Positions 14,550 to 22,450 are shown, counted from the stretch's first letter. The stretch: DNA of 25,192 nucleotides from Candidatus Blautia equi (GCA_018064695.1 JAGHUU010000102.1:1-25192); one strand, 5' to 3'. Numbers and translations are program-made. Notes: a model not told the origin generated them from the sequence alone.

Positions 14550-16939
14550 GCATTCTCCTTATTTTCCCCGTTTTGGGGCTCTTCTTCAGGCGGAAAACCA
14601 TCCCAGAAGCCCTTCAGTTCCTGTTCCACACGACGGATGGAGGTTTGCATGGCATCGCTCCACTCCACAGGGAACAGATTTTTATATTCACGCTGACCAA
14701 ACCGGTCATCCAGAAGCAGGATCACACCCACGTCCTCCCTGGTACGGATCACGCGGCCGGCTGCCTGCTGCACTTTATTCATTCCCGGAAAACGGTAGGC
14801 ATAGTCAAAACCGTTCTCCCCGTTTTTGTCATAATAATTTTTCAGGATCTCCCGCTCATTTCCAACCTGGGGGAGTCCCGTTCCAACTATGAGAACGCCG
14901 ATCAGGCGGTCTCCGATCAGGTCGATTCCCTCTGAAAAGATGCCGCCCATGATACAGAAGCCCACCAGAGTATCCTTCTGGCTTCGGAACTCTGATAAGA
15001 AGAATTCTCTCTCCTGCTCGCTCATGGATGGCTGCTGGCGCATGGTGCGCACCCAGTTCACGGAAAACTCCTGCTCGTAGATGTCATAGACATCCTCCAG
15101 CATTTTATAAGAAGGGAAAAATACCATATAATTTCCCTTTCTCTGCCAGACGGCTCTGGCTATGTATTCCGCGATCCTCCGGTACTCCTCGTAGCCTCTT
15201 CTTGTATAGCGACTGCTCACATCGGTGCCGATGAGGATCTTGCGTCTCTCCCTTGCAAAAGGGGATGGCACATAGATGCCGTAGTCGTCCGTCTCGGTGC
15301 TAAGCAGCTTTCCATAGTACTGCAGCGGAAGCAGCGTAGCGGAAAAGAAGACTGCGCTCACGCCCTTTTTCAGGTAATAGCTTAAGTTGTTGGCGGGGTT
15401 TATGCAGGAGAGCTTTACCGCAAAGCTGCCGTCACTTCGGTGTTCGGAATAGACCACATAATTTTCATCCACCAGCTCGGAGATATTCACAAAATCCCTC
15501 ACCATGAAATAAAAATCCAGGAAGTCCTCCACCACCTCGGGCTGCTTGCGCTCCTCCATGATCTTCTCCATCTCTCCCATGGTCTGAAGAAGAGACAGGC
15601 TTAAGGCCCCCGCGTTATCCAGAATCTGATATTCCCCGCAGTCCTTTTTCAGCTCCAGAAGCTGTTTATTTACCTTATCCAGGCTTTTTGCCAGCTTCGG
15701 CGCGCTGTTCTTCACCAGGCGCTTTACCTCCAGCACATCCTCCTTGCAGATCGATGCGCTGTACATCTCGCGGCCCCTCTCCACCAGGTTGTGGGCCTCG
15801 TCGATGAGGAATATATAGTCACCCTTCACACCCTCCGCAAAGAATCGCTTCAGATGTACATTGGGATCAAAGACATAATTATAATCGCAGATCACACCGT
15901 CTACCCATAAAGCCAGGTCAAGGCTCATCTCAAAGGGGCATACCTGCCATTTTTCCGCCTGGGCTTCTATGGCATCGCGGTTATAGATCTGCTGTGTTGT
16001 CCAGAGTTCAAATACGGCGCCGTTTACACGGTCCAGATGGCCTCTGGCTCTTGGGCAGGCATCCGGATTGCATTCTCCGGACTCGCATACACAGAGCTTA
16101 TCCTTTGCTGTGAGGGTGACCACCTGGAACTTAAGTCCGTTCTGCTTCAGGATATCAAAGGCCTCCTCTGCCACGGTTCGTGTAATGGTCTTTGCGGTGA
16201 GATAAAAGATGATCTCCCCTTTTCCCTCCCCCATTGCCCGGACTGCCGGGAAGATGGTGGACATGGTCTTTCCAACACCCGTAGGAGCCTGGATAAAGAT
16301 CTGTTTTCCCTGCGTCACCGTGTGGTAGACACTTGAAACCATCTTTTTCTGTCCCTCGCGGTAAGGGAATGGGAAGTTCAGCTGCTGCATGGAGGCATTT
16401 CTCTCCTGCCGCCATTTTTGCTGGTAGGAGATCCACTTATGATACTGAAGGGTCAGATCCTCGTACCACACCCGCAGTTCTTCCATGGAGAAGGTCTCCC
16501 TGAAGCGCCGGATGACTTCTGTATCCAGGTTGGCGTAGGTCAGCTGCACCTGGATCTGCTCCAGGTGCAGCCGTTCCCCATAGATAAAGGCATAACACTT
16601 CGCCTGGGCCAGATGAACAGGCACGGGGCCTTCCATGAGTGTCACATCAGCGTAAACGCCCTTGATCTCATCGATGACGATCTCCCCGTCATCCATTAAG
16701 ATGCCGTCCGCGCGTCCCTCCACCAGCAGGGTCAGATCCTCATATTCACTTTCTCTTTTCAGTGCCGCCTCTGCCTGATAGGTGCTGCCCATCTGTTTCT
16801 GGATCTTTCTGTGAATGCGGCTGCCCTTCTGCATGGCATCCTTATCCCTGCCTCCGCCTCCGCGGTTATCAAGGTCGCCGCTCTTTAACAGAAACTCCAC
16901 CAGATGACGGACTGAGATACGGTAAATGGCTTTCTCCAT
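14546..16939 (-). CDS. Fe-S superfamily 2 DNA helicase (DinG/XPD-like) with N-terminal PD-(D/E)XK-like domain
   Basis: This 797-residue protein combines two parts. Residues about 35-125 look like a RecB/Cas4-type PD-(D/E)XK nuclease: EGRADGILM with Asp78, VIDEIKG with Glu91 and Lys93, and a Q112-x-x-x-Y116 motif. Residues about 190-780 are an XPD/DinG helicase: Walker A APTGVGKT (218-225), cysteines 283, 285, 290, 295 and 334 that can supply an Fe-S cluster, DEAH box at 380-383, and a C-terminal QAAGRVIRTRED motif VI. Such helicases unwind DNA 5'-3' in repair or R-loop removal. The nuclease residues appear intact, so cleavage activity is plausible but unproven. GGAG lies about 11 bases before ATG 16939. 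The gene lies downstream of lysC, separated by a large hairpin. Confidence 0.88.
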   Translation of the reverse strand: MEKAIYRISVRHLVEFLLKSGDLDNRGGGGRDKDAMQKGSRIHRKIQKQMGSTYQAEAALKRESEYEDLTLLVEGRADGILMDDGEIVIDEIKGVYADVTLMEGPVPVHLAQAKCYAFIYGERLHLEQIQVQLTYANLDTEVIRRFRETFSMEELRVWYEDLTLQYHKWISYQQKWRQERNASMQQLNFPFPYREGQKKMVSSVYHTVTQGKQIFIQAPTGVGKTMSTIFPAVRAMGEGKGEIIFYLTAKTITRTVAEEAFDILKQNGLKFQVVTLTAKDKLCVCESGECNPDACPRARGHLDRVNGAVFELWTTQQIYNRDAIEAQAEKWQVCPFEMSLDLALWVDGVICDYNYVFDPNVHLKRFFAEGVKGDYIFLIDEAHNLVERGREMYSASICKEDVLEVKRLVKNSAPKLAKSLDKVNKQLLELKKDCGEYQILDNAGALSLSLLQTMGEMEKIMEERKQPEVVEDFLDFYFMVRDFVNISELVDENYVVYSEHRSDGSFAVKLSCINPANNLSYYLKKGVSAVFFSATLLPLQYYGKLLSTETDDYGIYVPSPFARERRKILIGTDVSSRYTRRGYEEYRRIAEYIARAVWQRKGNYMVFFPSYKMLEDVYDIYEQEFSVNWVRTMRQQPSMSEQEREFFLSEFRSQKDTLVGFCIMGGIFSEGIDLIGDRLIGVLIVGTGLPQVGNEREILKNYYDKNGENGFDYAYRFPGMNKVQQAAGRVIRTREDVGVILLLDDRFGQREYKNLFPVEWSDAMQTSIRRVEQELKGFWDGFPPEEEPQNGENKENA

Positions 16940-16975
16940 GAAGCGTCCCTCTCCTTAGGTCTGCAAGTTTACTTA

Positions 16976-17032
16976 GAAAGGCAACAGGCATCTGCAGTGA
17001 TACCTCCCAACTGCCGATGCCTGTCACCTTTC
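16976..17032 (-). other. Long imperfect hairpin between lysC and the helicase gene
   Basis: GAAAGG (16976-16981) pairs with CCTTTC (17027-17032), two G-T wobbles follow, then ACAGGCATC (16984-16992) pairs perfectly with GATGCCTGT (17016-17024), and a further CAGT/ACTG stem closes an 11-base loop. The structure begins 30 bases after the lysC stop. There is no T run on the minus strand after it. It could be a lysC terminator without U tract, an RNase processing site, or a dispersed palindromic repeat. Confidence 0.6.
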
Positions 17033-17061
17033 ACGCTATGTTTCCGCGTATGACGCGAAAA

Positions 17062-18381
17062 TTACTCCTGAGTATCTACAAAGATCGCATAGATCGCTTT
17101 CACTGCGGTCTCAAAATCACGGTTCTCCACACCGATGATGATATTCAGCTCACTGGAACCCTGGTCGATCATCTTGATGTTTACGCTTGCATGAGCCAGA
17201 GCTGCAAACAGTCTGCCTGCGGTTCCTCTCTTGGAGCGCATGCCGCGTCCTACGATGGCGATCAGTGCCAGGTCGGATTCCATTTCAACAAAGTCAGGGC
17301 TTACTGCACGGTGAATGCCTGCGATGACCTGCTGCTCTTTCTCCTCAAACTCATCCTGATGTACATATACGGTCATGGTGTCGATACCGGATGGCACATG
17401 CTCAATGCTGATGCCCTGCTCCTCGAATACGCCAAGAACCTTGCGGACAAAGCCGATCTCGCTGTTCATCATGGATTTCTCAATATTGATGGAGCAGAAG
17501 CCTTTCTTTCCTGCGATACCGGTGATGATATATTTAGGTTTCTTGCAGGTGCTCTCCACGATCATGGTGCCGGCATCCTGCGGACGGTTGGTGTTGCGGA
17601 TATTGATCGGGATACCCTCTTTACGTACAGGGAAGATGGCATCCTCATGAAGTACGGTTGCACCCATGTAAGCAAGCTCACGAAGCTCGCGGTAGGCGAT
17701 GGTCTCGATGGCTGCAGGGTTATCAACCACACGTGGGTCGGTGATAAGGAAACCGGATACATCGGTCCAGTTCTCGTAAAGGTCTGCGCGTACGGCTCTT
17801 GCAACAAGGGAACCGGTGATATCGGATCCGCCTCTGGAGAAGGTTCTTACTTTTCCGTTCTCCTCTGCGCCGTAGAAGCCAGGGATAACTGCATATTCCA
17901 GCTGGTTCAGCTTCTCAGCAAGCAGGGTGTTGGTAAGCTCCGCCTCAAGAGTGCCGTCCTCGTCAAAACGAATGACTTCAGCTGCATCTACGAAGGTATA
18001 GCCAAGATAAGCAGCCATGATCTTTCCGTTTAAGTACTCACCGCGGGAAGCAGCGTACTCTTTGCCGATCTGTCCTCTGAAGTTCTTCTCAATCTCACGG
18101 AAGTCTTCCTCCAGAGAGAAGTGTAAGCCAAGGCCCTCAATGATCTCCTCATAACGGTTCTTGATTGCCTCAAAACGCTCGGTAAAATCATCTGCGTTTG
18201 CAGCTGCTGCGTAGCAGCCGTATAACATATCTGTAACTTTTGTATCGGAACTGAATCTTTTTCCCGGTGCAGAAGGTACTACAAAACGTCTGCAGCTTTC
18301 TGCTTTAATAATATTTCCAACTTTCTCAAACTGCTCTGCACTTGCCAGAGAGCTTCCGCCAAATTTCACTACTTTGATCAT
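17062..18381 (-). CDS. lysC: Aspartate kinase
   Basis: This 439-residue enzyme phosphorylates L-aspartate with ATP, the first step to lysine, diaminopimelate, threonine and methionine. The N-terminus KVVKFGGSSLASAEQF carries the KFGGSS nucleotide/substrate motif (residues 6-11). FSRGGSDITGSLVARAV (about 186-202) and NWTDVSGFLITDPRVV (about 209-224) are the catalytic-domain signatures. Two ACT domains follow from about residue 300 (INIEKSMMNSEIGFVRKVLGVFEEQGISIEHVPSG and IVGRGMRSKRGTAGRLFAAL...), which bind feedback amino acids. Which of lysine or threonine inhibits it cannot be told. The start is ATG 18381 behind AAGGAGAAG. No lysine riboswitch fits in the 157-base upstream gap. The gene symbol denotes the family. 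Confidence 0.95.
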   Translation of the reverse strand: MIKVVKFGGSSLASAEQFEKVGNIIKAESCRRFVVPSAPGKRFSSDTKVTDMLYGCYAAAANADDFTERFEAIKNRYEEIIEGLGLHFSLEEDFREIEKNFRGQIGKEYAASRGEYLNGKIMAAYLGYTFVDAAEVIRFDEDGTLEAELTNTLLAEKLNQLEYAVIPGFYGAEENGKVRTFSRGGSDITGSLVARAVRADLYENWTDVSGFLITDPRVVDNPAAIETIAYRELRELAYMGATVLHEDAIFPVRKEGIPINIRNTNRPQDAGTMIVESTCKKPKYIITGIAGKKGFCSINIEKSMMNSEIGFVRKVLGVFEEQGISIEHVPSGIDTMTVYVHQDEFEEKEQQVIAGIHRAVSPDFVEMESDLALIAIVGRGMRSKRGTAGRLFAALAHASVNIKMIDQGSSELNIIIGVENRDFETAVKAIYAIFVDTQE

Positions 18382-18436
18382 TTCTCTTCTCCTTAAGAAA
18401 ATACATAATGAGAAGCTTCACGCCTCTTTTTTTTCC

Positions 18437-18473
18437 AAAAAAATACCTTATCCATTCTATTGAATAGATAAGG
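18437..18473 (-). terminator. Terminator of trmO, overlapping the lysC promoter
   Basis: On the minus strand a 12-bp stem with one G-T pair (18462-18473 with 18446-18457), a four-base loop, then TA and seven T residues. It lies about 65 bases after the trmO stop. Its right arm contains the -10 box of the lysC promoter. Confidence 0.85.
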
Positions 18474-18482
18474 ATTTTTCAA
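18454..18482 (-). promoter_or_regulatory. Probable lysC promoter
   Basis: TTGAAA (18477-18482) and TAGAAT (18454-18459) on the minus strand are 17 bases apart, each 5 of 6 to consensus. The spacer and -10 box coincide with the terminator hairpin of trmO, so the inverted repeat could also serve as an operator. Confidence 0.55.
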
Positions 18483-18538
18483 GTATAAAATTCATTTTTT
18501 TAAGCACATCCGGAAGATTTTATATAGGAGAAAGTACC

Positions 18539-19222
18539 TTACGGGAGCGGCACAGCATCCAGTACCATGAGTACATTTTCCCGGATCTTAAAATGAATGT
18601 CAAAGCCGGCAAAGGAGAGCCCGTAGATGCGCTCCGGATCCTTCTGATACTGAGGCCTTGGATCCTCCTCAAGAACTGCTATAAGGGCATCCTGCTTCTC
18701 CTCCGGGAACAGAGATCGAACCTCCTCCGGGATCTGCACCTCCAGCTTTGCGTACTGAATATGATCCGTAAACCCGCCGGAGGCCTCCGGATGGGAATCC
18801 ACATATGGAAGATACGGTTTGATATCGTAGATAGGCGTTCCGTTCATGAGATCAGCACCGGAGATATAGAGAACCGGTCCCAGCTTCTCCTCCCACACGA
18901 TGCGGTCCAGCTTTACGCAGGATAAGCCAATGGCATTTGGGCGAAACGGGGATCTGGTGGCAAAAACACCTTTTCTCTGGTTTCCGCCAAGGCGCGGCGG
19001 ACGCACGGTAGGCGACCAGTCCTCTCTCACCGCCTCAGAGAACTCCCAGATCAGCCAGAGATGGGTAAACTCCTCCAGCCCCTTAAAAGCATCCATCACC
19101 CGGTATTCCGGTTCCATGACGATGCGGGCCTTCAAAACATCCATTCTGTGGCTCTGCCTTGGAATTCCAAACTTGGTTGGAAAATCATTTTCGATCCTAG
19201 CGATCACTTTCATCTCCGGCAT
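18539..19222 (-). CDS. trmO: tRNA N6-threonylcarbamoyladenosine methyltransferase, TrmO family
   Basis: This is a 227-residue protein of the TrmO/TsaA (UPF0066, YaeB) family, which uses S-adenosylmethionine to methylate t6A37 of ACY-reading tRNA-Thr to m6t6A. Visible signatures are ARIENDFPTKFGIPRQ, LEEFTHLWLIWEF, GVFATRSPFRPNAIGLSCVKL and GADLMNGTPIYDIKPYLPYVDSHPEA. The C-terminal part (LSFAGFDIHFKIREN) is the usual extra domain. I place the start at ATG 19222 because AAGGAG is 7 bases upstream; an ATG at 19228 is only one base from that site. A tRNA-Thr of the GGT type occurs in this window, but this is probably coincidental. The gene stands alone with its own terminator. Confidence 0.92.
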   Translation of the reverse strand: MPEMKVIARIENDFPTKFGIPRQSHRMDVLKARIVMEPEYRVMDAFKGLEEFTHLWLIWEFSEAVREDWSPTVRPPRLGGNQRKGVFATRSPFRPNAIGLSCVKLDRIVWEEKLGPVLYISGADLMNGTPIYDIKPYLPYVDSHPEASGGFTDHIQYAKLEVQIPEEVRSLFPEEKQDALIAVLEEDPRPQYQKDPERIYGLSFAGFDIHFKIRENVLMVLDAVPLP

Positions 19223-19273
19223 TTTCATGCTCCTTTATATATCGAATTATTTTTTTCAGGACAGCGAAAGGCA

Positions 19274-19302
19274 TTGACTTTTTTCTTCACGCTAAGTAAT
19301 AT
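19274..19302 (+). promoter_or_regulatory. Promoter of small Cys-rich protein gene
   Basis: TTGACT (19274-19279) and TAATAT (19297-19302) are 17 bases apart, a strong sigma-A match, about 40 bases before the ATG. Confidence 0.8.
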
Positions 19303-19347
19303 TTTCAAAGATAATCATTTCCAGTCAGAACAAGAAAGGATACCGTC

Positions 19348-19530
19348 ATGTCAAACGCCAACTGCTGTGATACCTGCGCGTATTTTATTTATGATGAGGA
19401 TTACGAATCCTACATCTGCGACCGCGACCTGGATGAGGACGAGATGGTCCGCTTCTTAAGCGATTCCCATTTCGTATGCCCTTATTACAGATGCGGGGAT
19501 GAATATATGGTAGTAAGAAAACAGATGTGA
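19348..19530 (+). CDS. DUF6472-like small cysteine-rich protein
   Basis: This 60-residue protein has AAAGGA 7 bases before ATG 19348. It is acidic and rich in aromatic residues, with cysteines at 6, 7, 10, 24, 44 and 49. The layout CCDTCAYFIYDEDYESYIC ... VCPYYRCGDEY suggests a small metal-binding knuckle, probably zinc, and matches my memory of the DUF6472 family that is common in Lachnospiraceae. It has a strong promoter and a terminator whose left arm uses its own last codons. It is the only plus-strand gene between trmO and the ptu operon. No function is known. Confidence 0.82.
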   Translation: MSNANCCDTCAYFIYDEDYESYICDRDLDEDEMVRFLSDSHFVCPYYRCGDEYMVVRKQM

Positions 19531-19554
19531 GCCCGCGCCCGCATCTGTTTTTTT
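19518..19554 (+). terminator. Terminator of DUF6472-like gene, partly bidirectional
   Basis: AAACAGATG (19518-19526) pairs with CATCTGTTT (19542-19550), then further T residues. The left arm lies inside the final codons of the gene. On the minus strand the same hairpin is followed by TTTTC and may stop the converging HAD transcript. Confidence 0.8.
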
Positions 19555-19565
19555 ATTGTTTTGAT

Positions 19566-20384
19566 TTAAAGAATAAACTTTTCTATGATCTCCCGGATAC
19601 CGTCGTGATTGTTGTCATGTTCGGTCACATAATTGCCGTACTGCCGCATGTGTGGTGCGGCATTTTTCATCACAACACCGATCTTTGTGGTAGTGATCAT
19701 AGGAATATCGTTGTCCGCATCTCCGGCGGAAACTGTATTTTCAAGCGGGATATCCAGAAGCTTGCACAGAATGCGGATGGCATTTCCCTTGGACACGCCC
19801 GGAGATACGATCTCCAGAAGCTCCTCGCAGGAATAAAAATAATCCACTTTTCCCGGTGCCCAGTCCTTTATGCGCTCCACATAAGTCTCAAGTGCGCCGG
19901 TTTTCTTATAATCCACGATCAGCACCTTACATGGATCCTCCGCAAGGTAATCGCATGGGTCCGGCACAATGTCTGCCGTCATGGAGGTGTAGGCCAGGTA
20001 CTGCTGCAGATCCGGATTGTCCGTCTCAGAAACCACACACTGTTCTGAATAAGTGTGGGAGTGAATGCCCAGCTCCTTTGCCAGACTCATGGTATAGCGC
20101 GCATGCTCCATGGGGATCGCCACTCTGTACACAGGCTTTTTAAGGGCGAGGTCATAAATACAGGCACCGTTATAGGTGATGGCATAGCAGCCCTCCATAT
20201 TCAGTCCCAGCTCTCCTGCCAGGCGCAGGGCACTGGAGGATGCCCTTCCGGTATTGATGACGATCTTATGTCCTTCCACAAGGGCACGGCGGATGGCCTC
20301 CGCATTCCCCTCTGTGATCTTCTTTTCATCGTTTAAGAGTGTTCCGTCCAGATCCAGAAACAGGATCTTTTTTTCGTTTGTCAT
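19566..20384 (-). CDS. Cof-type HAD family phosphatase
   Basis: This 272-residue HAD hydrolase has a type IIB cap. Motif I DLDGT has the nucleophile Asp11 and Asp13. Motif II is VINTGR with its Thr, a lysine of motif III lies near KGNAIRIL, and motif IV GDADNDIPMI gives the Mg2+ ligands. Members dephosphorylate sugar phosphates, flavin or other small phosphate esters; the substrate cannot be predicted. Its ATG overlaps the stop of the HNH gene as ATGA, with GGAG 8 bases upstream inside that gene. So it is translated as the third gene of the ptuA-ptuB transcript. Whether it belongs to the defence module or is a housekeeping gene captured downstream is open. Confidence 0.92.
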   Translation of the reverse strand: MTNEKKILFLDLDGTLLNDEKKITEGNAEAIRRALVEGHKIVINTGRASSSALRLAGELGLNMEGCYAITYNGACIYDLALKKPVYRVAIPMEHARYTMSLAKELGIHSHTYSEQCVVSETDNPDLQQYLAYTSMTADIVPDPCDYLAEDPCKVLIVDYKKTGALETYVERIKDWAPGKVDYFYSCEELLEIVSPGVSKGNAIRILCKLLDIPLENTVSAGDADNDIPMITTTKIGVVMKNAAPHMRQYGNYVTEHDNNHDGIREIIEKFIL

Positions 20385-21094
20385 GATCTATTCTCCACAG
20401 ATTTAAGGAAGCTATTCAGGTACCAGGTGATCACGCCCACATACGGGGTTTTGGGATCAGTCTCTTTTTCATACTTTGCAAGAGCGGCTTTTATGAATTC
20501 CGCCTCCCCTTTTCCCCGCACCTGGTTCAGCTGCTGCATGACCTGCATGATCACGGCTTTTCGCTCGGAGATCAGCGGTGCTCTTTTGCTGTTCAGATTC
20601 AGTACCTCAGTGAGGTCATACTGCACATCCTCATCCTTTGCCAGGATCTTGCCGCTGGTGGTATAGGATATGGTGGAGAGAGTCTCCTCATCCACCGGAT
20701 TTACTTTCTTTAAAAACAGATTGCTTTTATAGGCATCACAGGTCAGGTCCATCTTGGTCCTGGTCCCTTTTTTTCCTGTATTTCCGTTGCACACGGCAAA
20801 GAGGTTGTTGTAATCCAGTCCCTGGCCAACATCCAGACCGTTCTTTGGATTTCTTGGAATGCGGTGCTCAATGATGATAGGGGTTACGCCCTGGGGCAGG
20901 CCGGATCGCGGGATCCTGCACATGCAGTAGGCGCAGAGCTTTCCCTGATCGTGGACCAGACTCTCGCGAATGGTCTTTTTATCGGAGCTGGAAAGAGAAG
21001 CATATGCATCATTTGGTGTGGCATGCTTCTTCTCCGCATTTTTTCTTTTTCTGGTCAGAACCTCCGGTTCCGGGCCTTTTACGATTTTGATCAT
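20381..21094 (-). CDS. ptuB: HNH endonuclease, PtuB-like (Septu / retron-associated TIGR02646 type)
   Basis: This 237-residue protein has the fold pattern of TIGR02646-type HNH nucleases. KLCAYCMCRI has Cys54 and Cys57; IIIEHRIPRN has Glu76-His77; LDYNNLFAVCNGNTG has Asn97 and Cys102; and a DLTCD segment has Cys119. The two CxxC-like pairs should bind zinc and His77 is the likely catalytic base. Such proteins pair with ABC-type ATPases as PtuAB in Septu anti-phage systems and in Eco7/Ec78 retrons. The start overlaps the ATPase stop as ATGA and its stop overlaps the HAD start as ATGA. The C-terminal third is helical and less conserved. Confidence 0.88.
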   Translation of the reverse strand: MIKIVKGPEPEVLTRKRKNAEKKHATPNDAYASLSSSDKKTIRESLVHDQGKLCAYCMCRIPRSGLPQGVTPIIIEHRIPRNPKNGLDVGQGLDYNNLFAVCNGNTGKKGTRTKMDLTCDAYKSNLFLKKVNPVDEETLSTISYTTSGKILAKDEDVQYDLTEVLNLNSKRAPLISERKAVIMQVMQQLNQVRGKGEAEFIKAALAKYEKETDPKTPYVGVITWYLNSFLKSVENRS

Positions 21095-22404
21095 ACCAGC
21101 CCTCCGCGGATGCGCTCCATCTGCAGACGCACTCTGTTTCCTGCCACCTCCGGATCATGATATTCTCTCATCTCATCGATCTCATCCAGAAGCTTCTCTG
21201 CAAGGTCATACTCTTCTGCGTCCATGTAGTCATCAAATCGATCAAACATATCTGCCAGCTTAGGATTTCTGGAGCGCACGCCCATGATCTCGCCCAGAAT
21301 AGAGTTGGTATCTTTTCCGTAGATCTGTGCGTCCACACCCAGGATTTCATCGTTTTCCAGAATGGCCAGGTTTTCACTCTTTGCGCAGCCGATGACAGCC
21401 GGCGCGTGGGTGGTGACAATAAACTGTACTTTAGGGAAGATACTGAGCAGGTCATCCAGAATGCGCTGCTGCCATTCCGGATGCAGGTGCAGATCCACCT
21501 CATCGATGAGAACGATTCCGTCGGTCTCCTTGATGGCATCTCCCAGAAGCTGCGGGTTCAGCACTGCCATGCGGTATGCGATATCCGCAATAAGGCTGAT
21601 GGTGCTTCTGTAGCCATCACTTAAGAGGGACATAGGCATCTGCATGCGAAGTCCCTCCGCATTTTTATAGACAACATCCAGCTCGCCTGTGGTAAGGTTG
21701 AACTGTACTTTTACATCCTCAAAGCCGGACATTCTTTTATAGCATTCCGCCATGGCGGAGGTGACTGCCTCCAGCTCAGGAATAGGTTCCATGATGCCCT
21801 GCTCCTGTCTCTGGTATTTCAGGATGGTCATTTTTCTGAACCATCCCATCATCATGCGGATATCGGAGGTGCCGTCCAGGCTGTCCAGATAGCCGTTGGT
21901 GCGGGTGTTGAGGCGGGTCTCCTCACTCTTCTTTTCTCTCTGGTAGTTCCAGAGCCTCTGGGTGCTGTAGTAAGCCAGCACAGGAAGAACCAGTGTTTCA
22001 TCGCCAATGCGGAGTCTGTCCTGGTATCCTTTTGTGATGTCGGTGAGGGCTCTGGCGTGGCGCATGGTGGTGGTTCCTTTTTCACCCTCCATGGAGCGCT
22101 TCCATTCCAGCGTTTCCCCGTGGTTTTCTCCCTCTGCGACGATCTCAACCGGGAACTGCGGCTGGATATCCTCCACAGAGCCCATTTTAAATGCCTTCAG
22201 ATGGGCATCGGATTTTCTGATCTGCAGACTTTTCAGGCCGTCATATCCGGCAAACATGGTTCCTATGGCAATGGCTGCGCCCTCAATGATGGTGGTCTTG
22301 CCGCTTCCGTTATTTCCTACTATAATTGTCAGTCTTTCGTGAAAATCCATCTCCAGATCTTCCAGACATCTGAAATTATGCAATGTCAGTTTTTTCAGTT
22401 TCAT
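21091..22404 (-). CDS. ptuA: AAA/ABC-type ATPase, PtuA-like component of a Septu-type defence system
   Basis: This 437-residue SMC/OLD-like ATPase has no membrane segment. The N-terminus KLTLHNFRCLEDLEMDF is typical of RecF-like heads. Walker A GNNGSGKT is at 30-37, a Q-loop-like region near 147-150, the signature LSDGYRS at 261-267, Walker B IVLIDE at 297-302 followed by DLHLHPEWQ, and the switch histidine in FIVTTHAP (about 328-335). It lacks a long coiled coil, so it is not a full SMC or Rad50. The next gene is a PtuB-like HNH nuclease, which makes PtuA of a Septu-type system the best call. In Septu, PtuA oligomers hold PtuB and ATP controls its DNA cleavage. AGAGGA precedes ATG 22404; promoter at 22451-22479. 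Confidence 0.88.
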   Translation of the reverse strand: MKLKKLTLHNFRCLEDLEMDFHERLTIIVGNNGSGKTTIIEGAAIAIGTMFAGYDGLKSLQIRKSDAHLKAFKMGSVEDIQPQFPVEIVAEGENHGETLEWKRSMEGEKGTTTMRHARALTDITKGYQDRLRIGDETLVLPVLAYYSTQRLWNYQREKKSEETRLNTRTNGYLDSLDGTSDIRMMMGWFRKMTILKYQRQEQGIMEPIPELEAVTSAMAECYKRMSGFEDVKVQFNLTTGELDVVYKNAEGLRMQMPMSLLSDGYRSTISLIADIAYRMAVLNPQLLGDAIKETDGIVLIDEVDLHLHPEWQQRILDDLLSIFPKVQFIVTTHAPAVIGCAKSENLAILENDEILGVDAQIYGKDTNSILGEIMGVRSRNPKLADMFDRFDDYMDAEEYDLAEKLLDEIDEMREYHDPEVAGNRVRLQMERIRGGLV

Positions 22405-22450
22405 AATGCTATCCTCTTCTTTTCCGCTGATGGGCTGTTACATACCATCT

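Noticed and set aside
17017..18033. 338-aa open frame on the plus strand
   Set aside because: It is opposite the complete lysC gene, has no recognisable motifs and no ribosome site.
18382..18538. Possible lysine riboswitch upstream of lysC
   Set aside because: The gap holds a terminator/promoter and a short leader. The roughly 170-base multi-helix L-box does not fit and its conserved bases are not seen.
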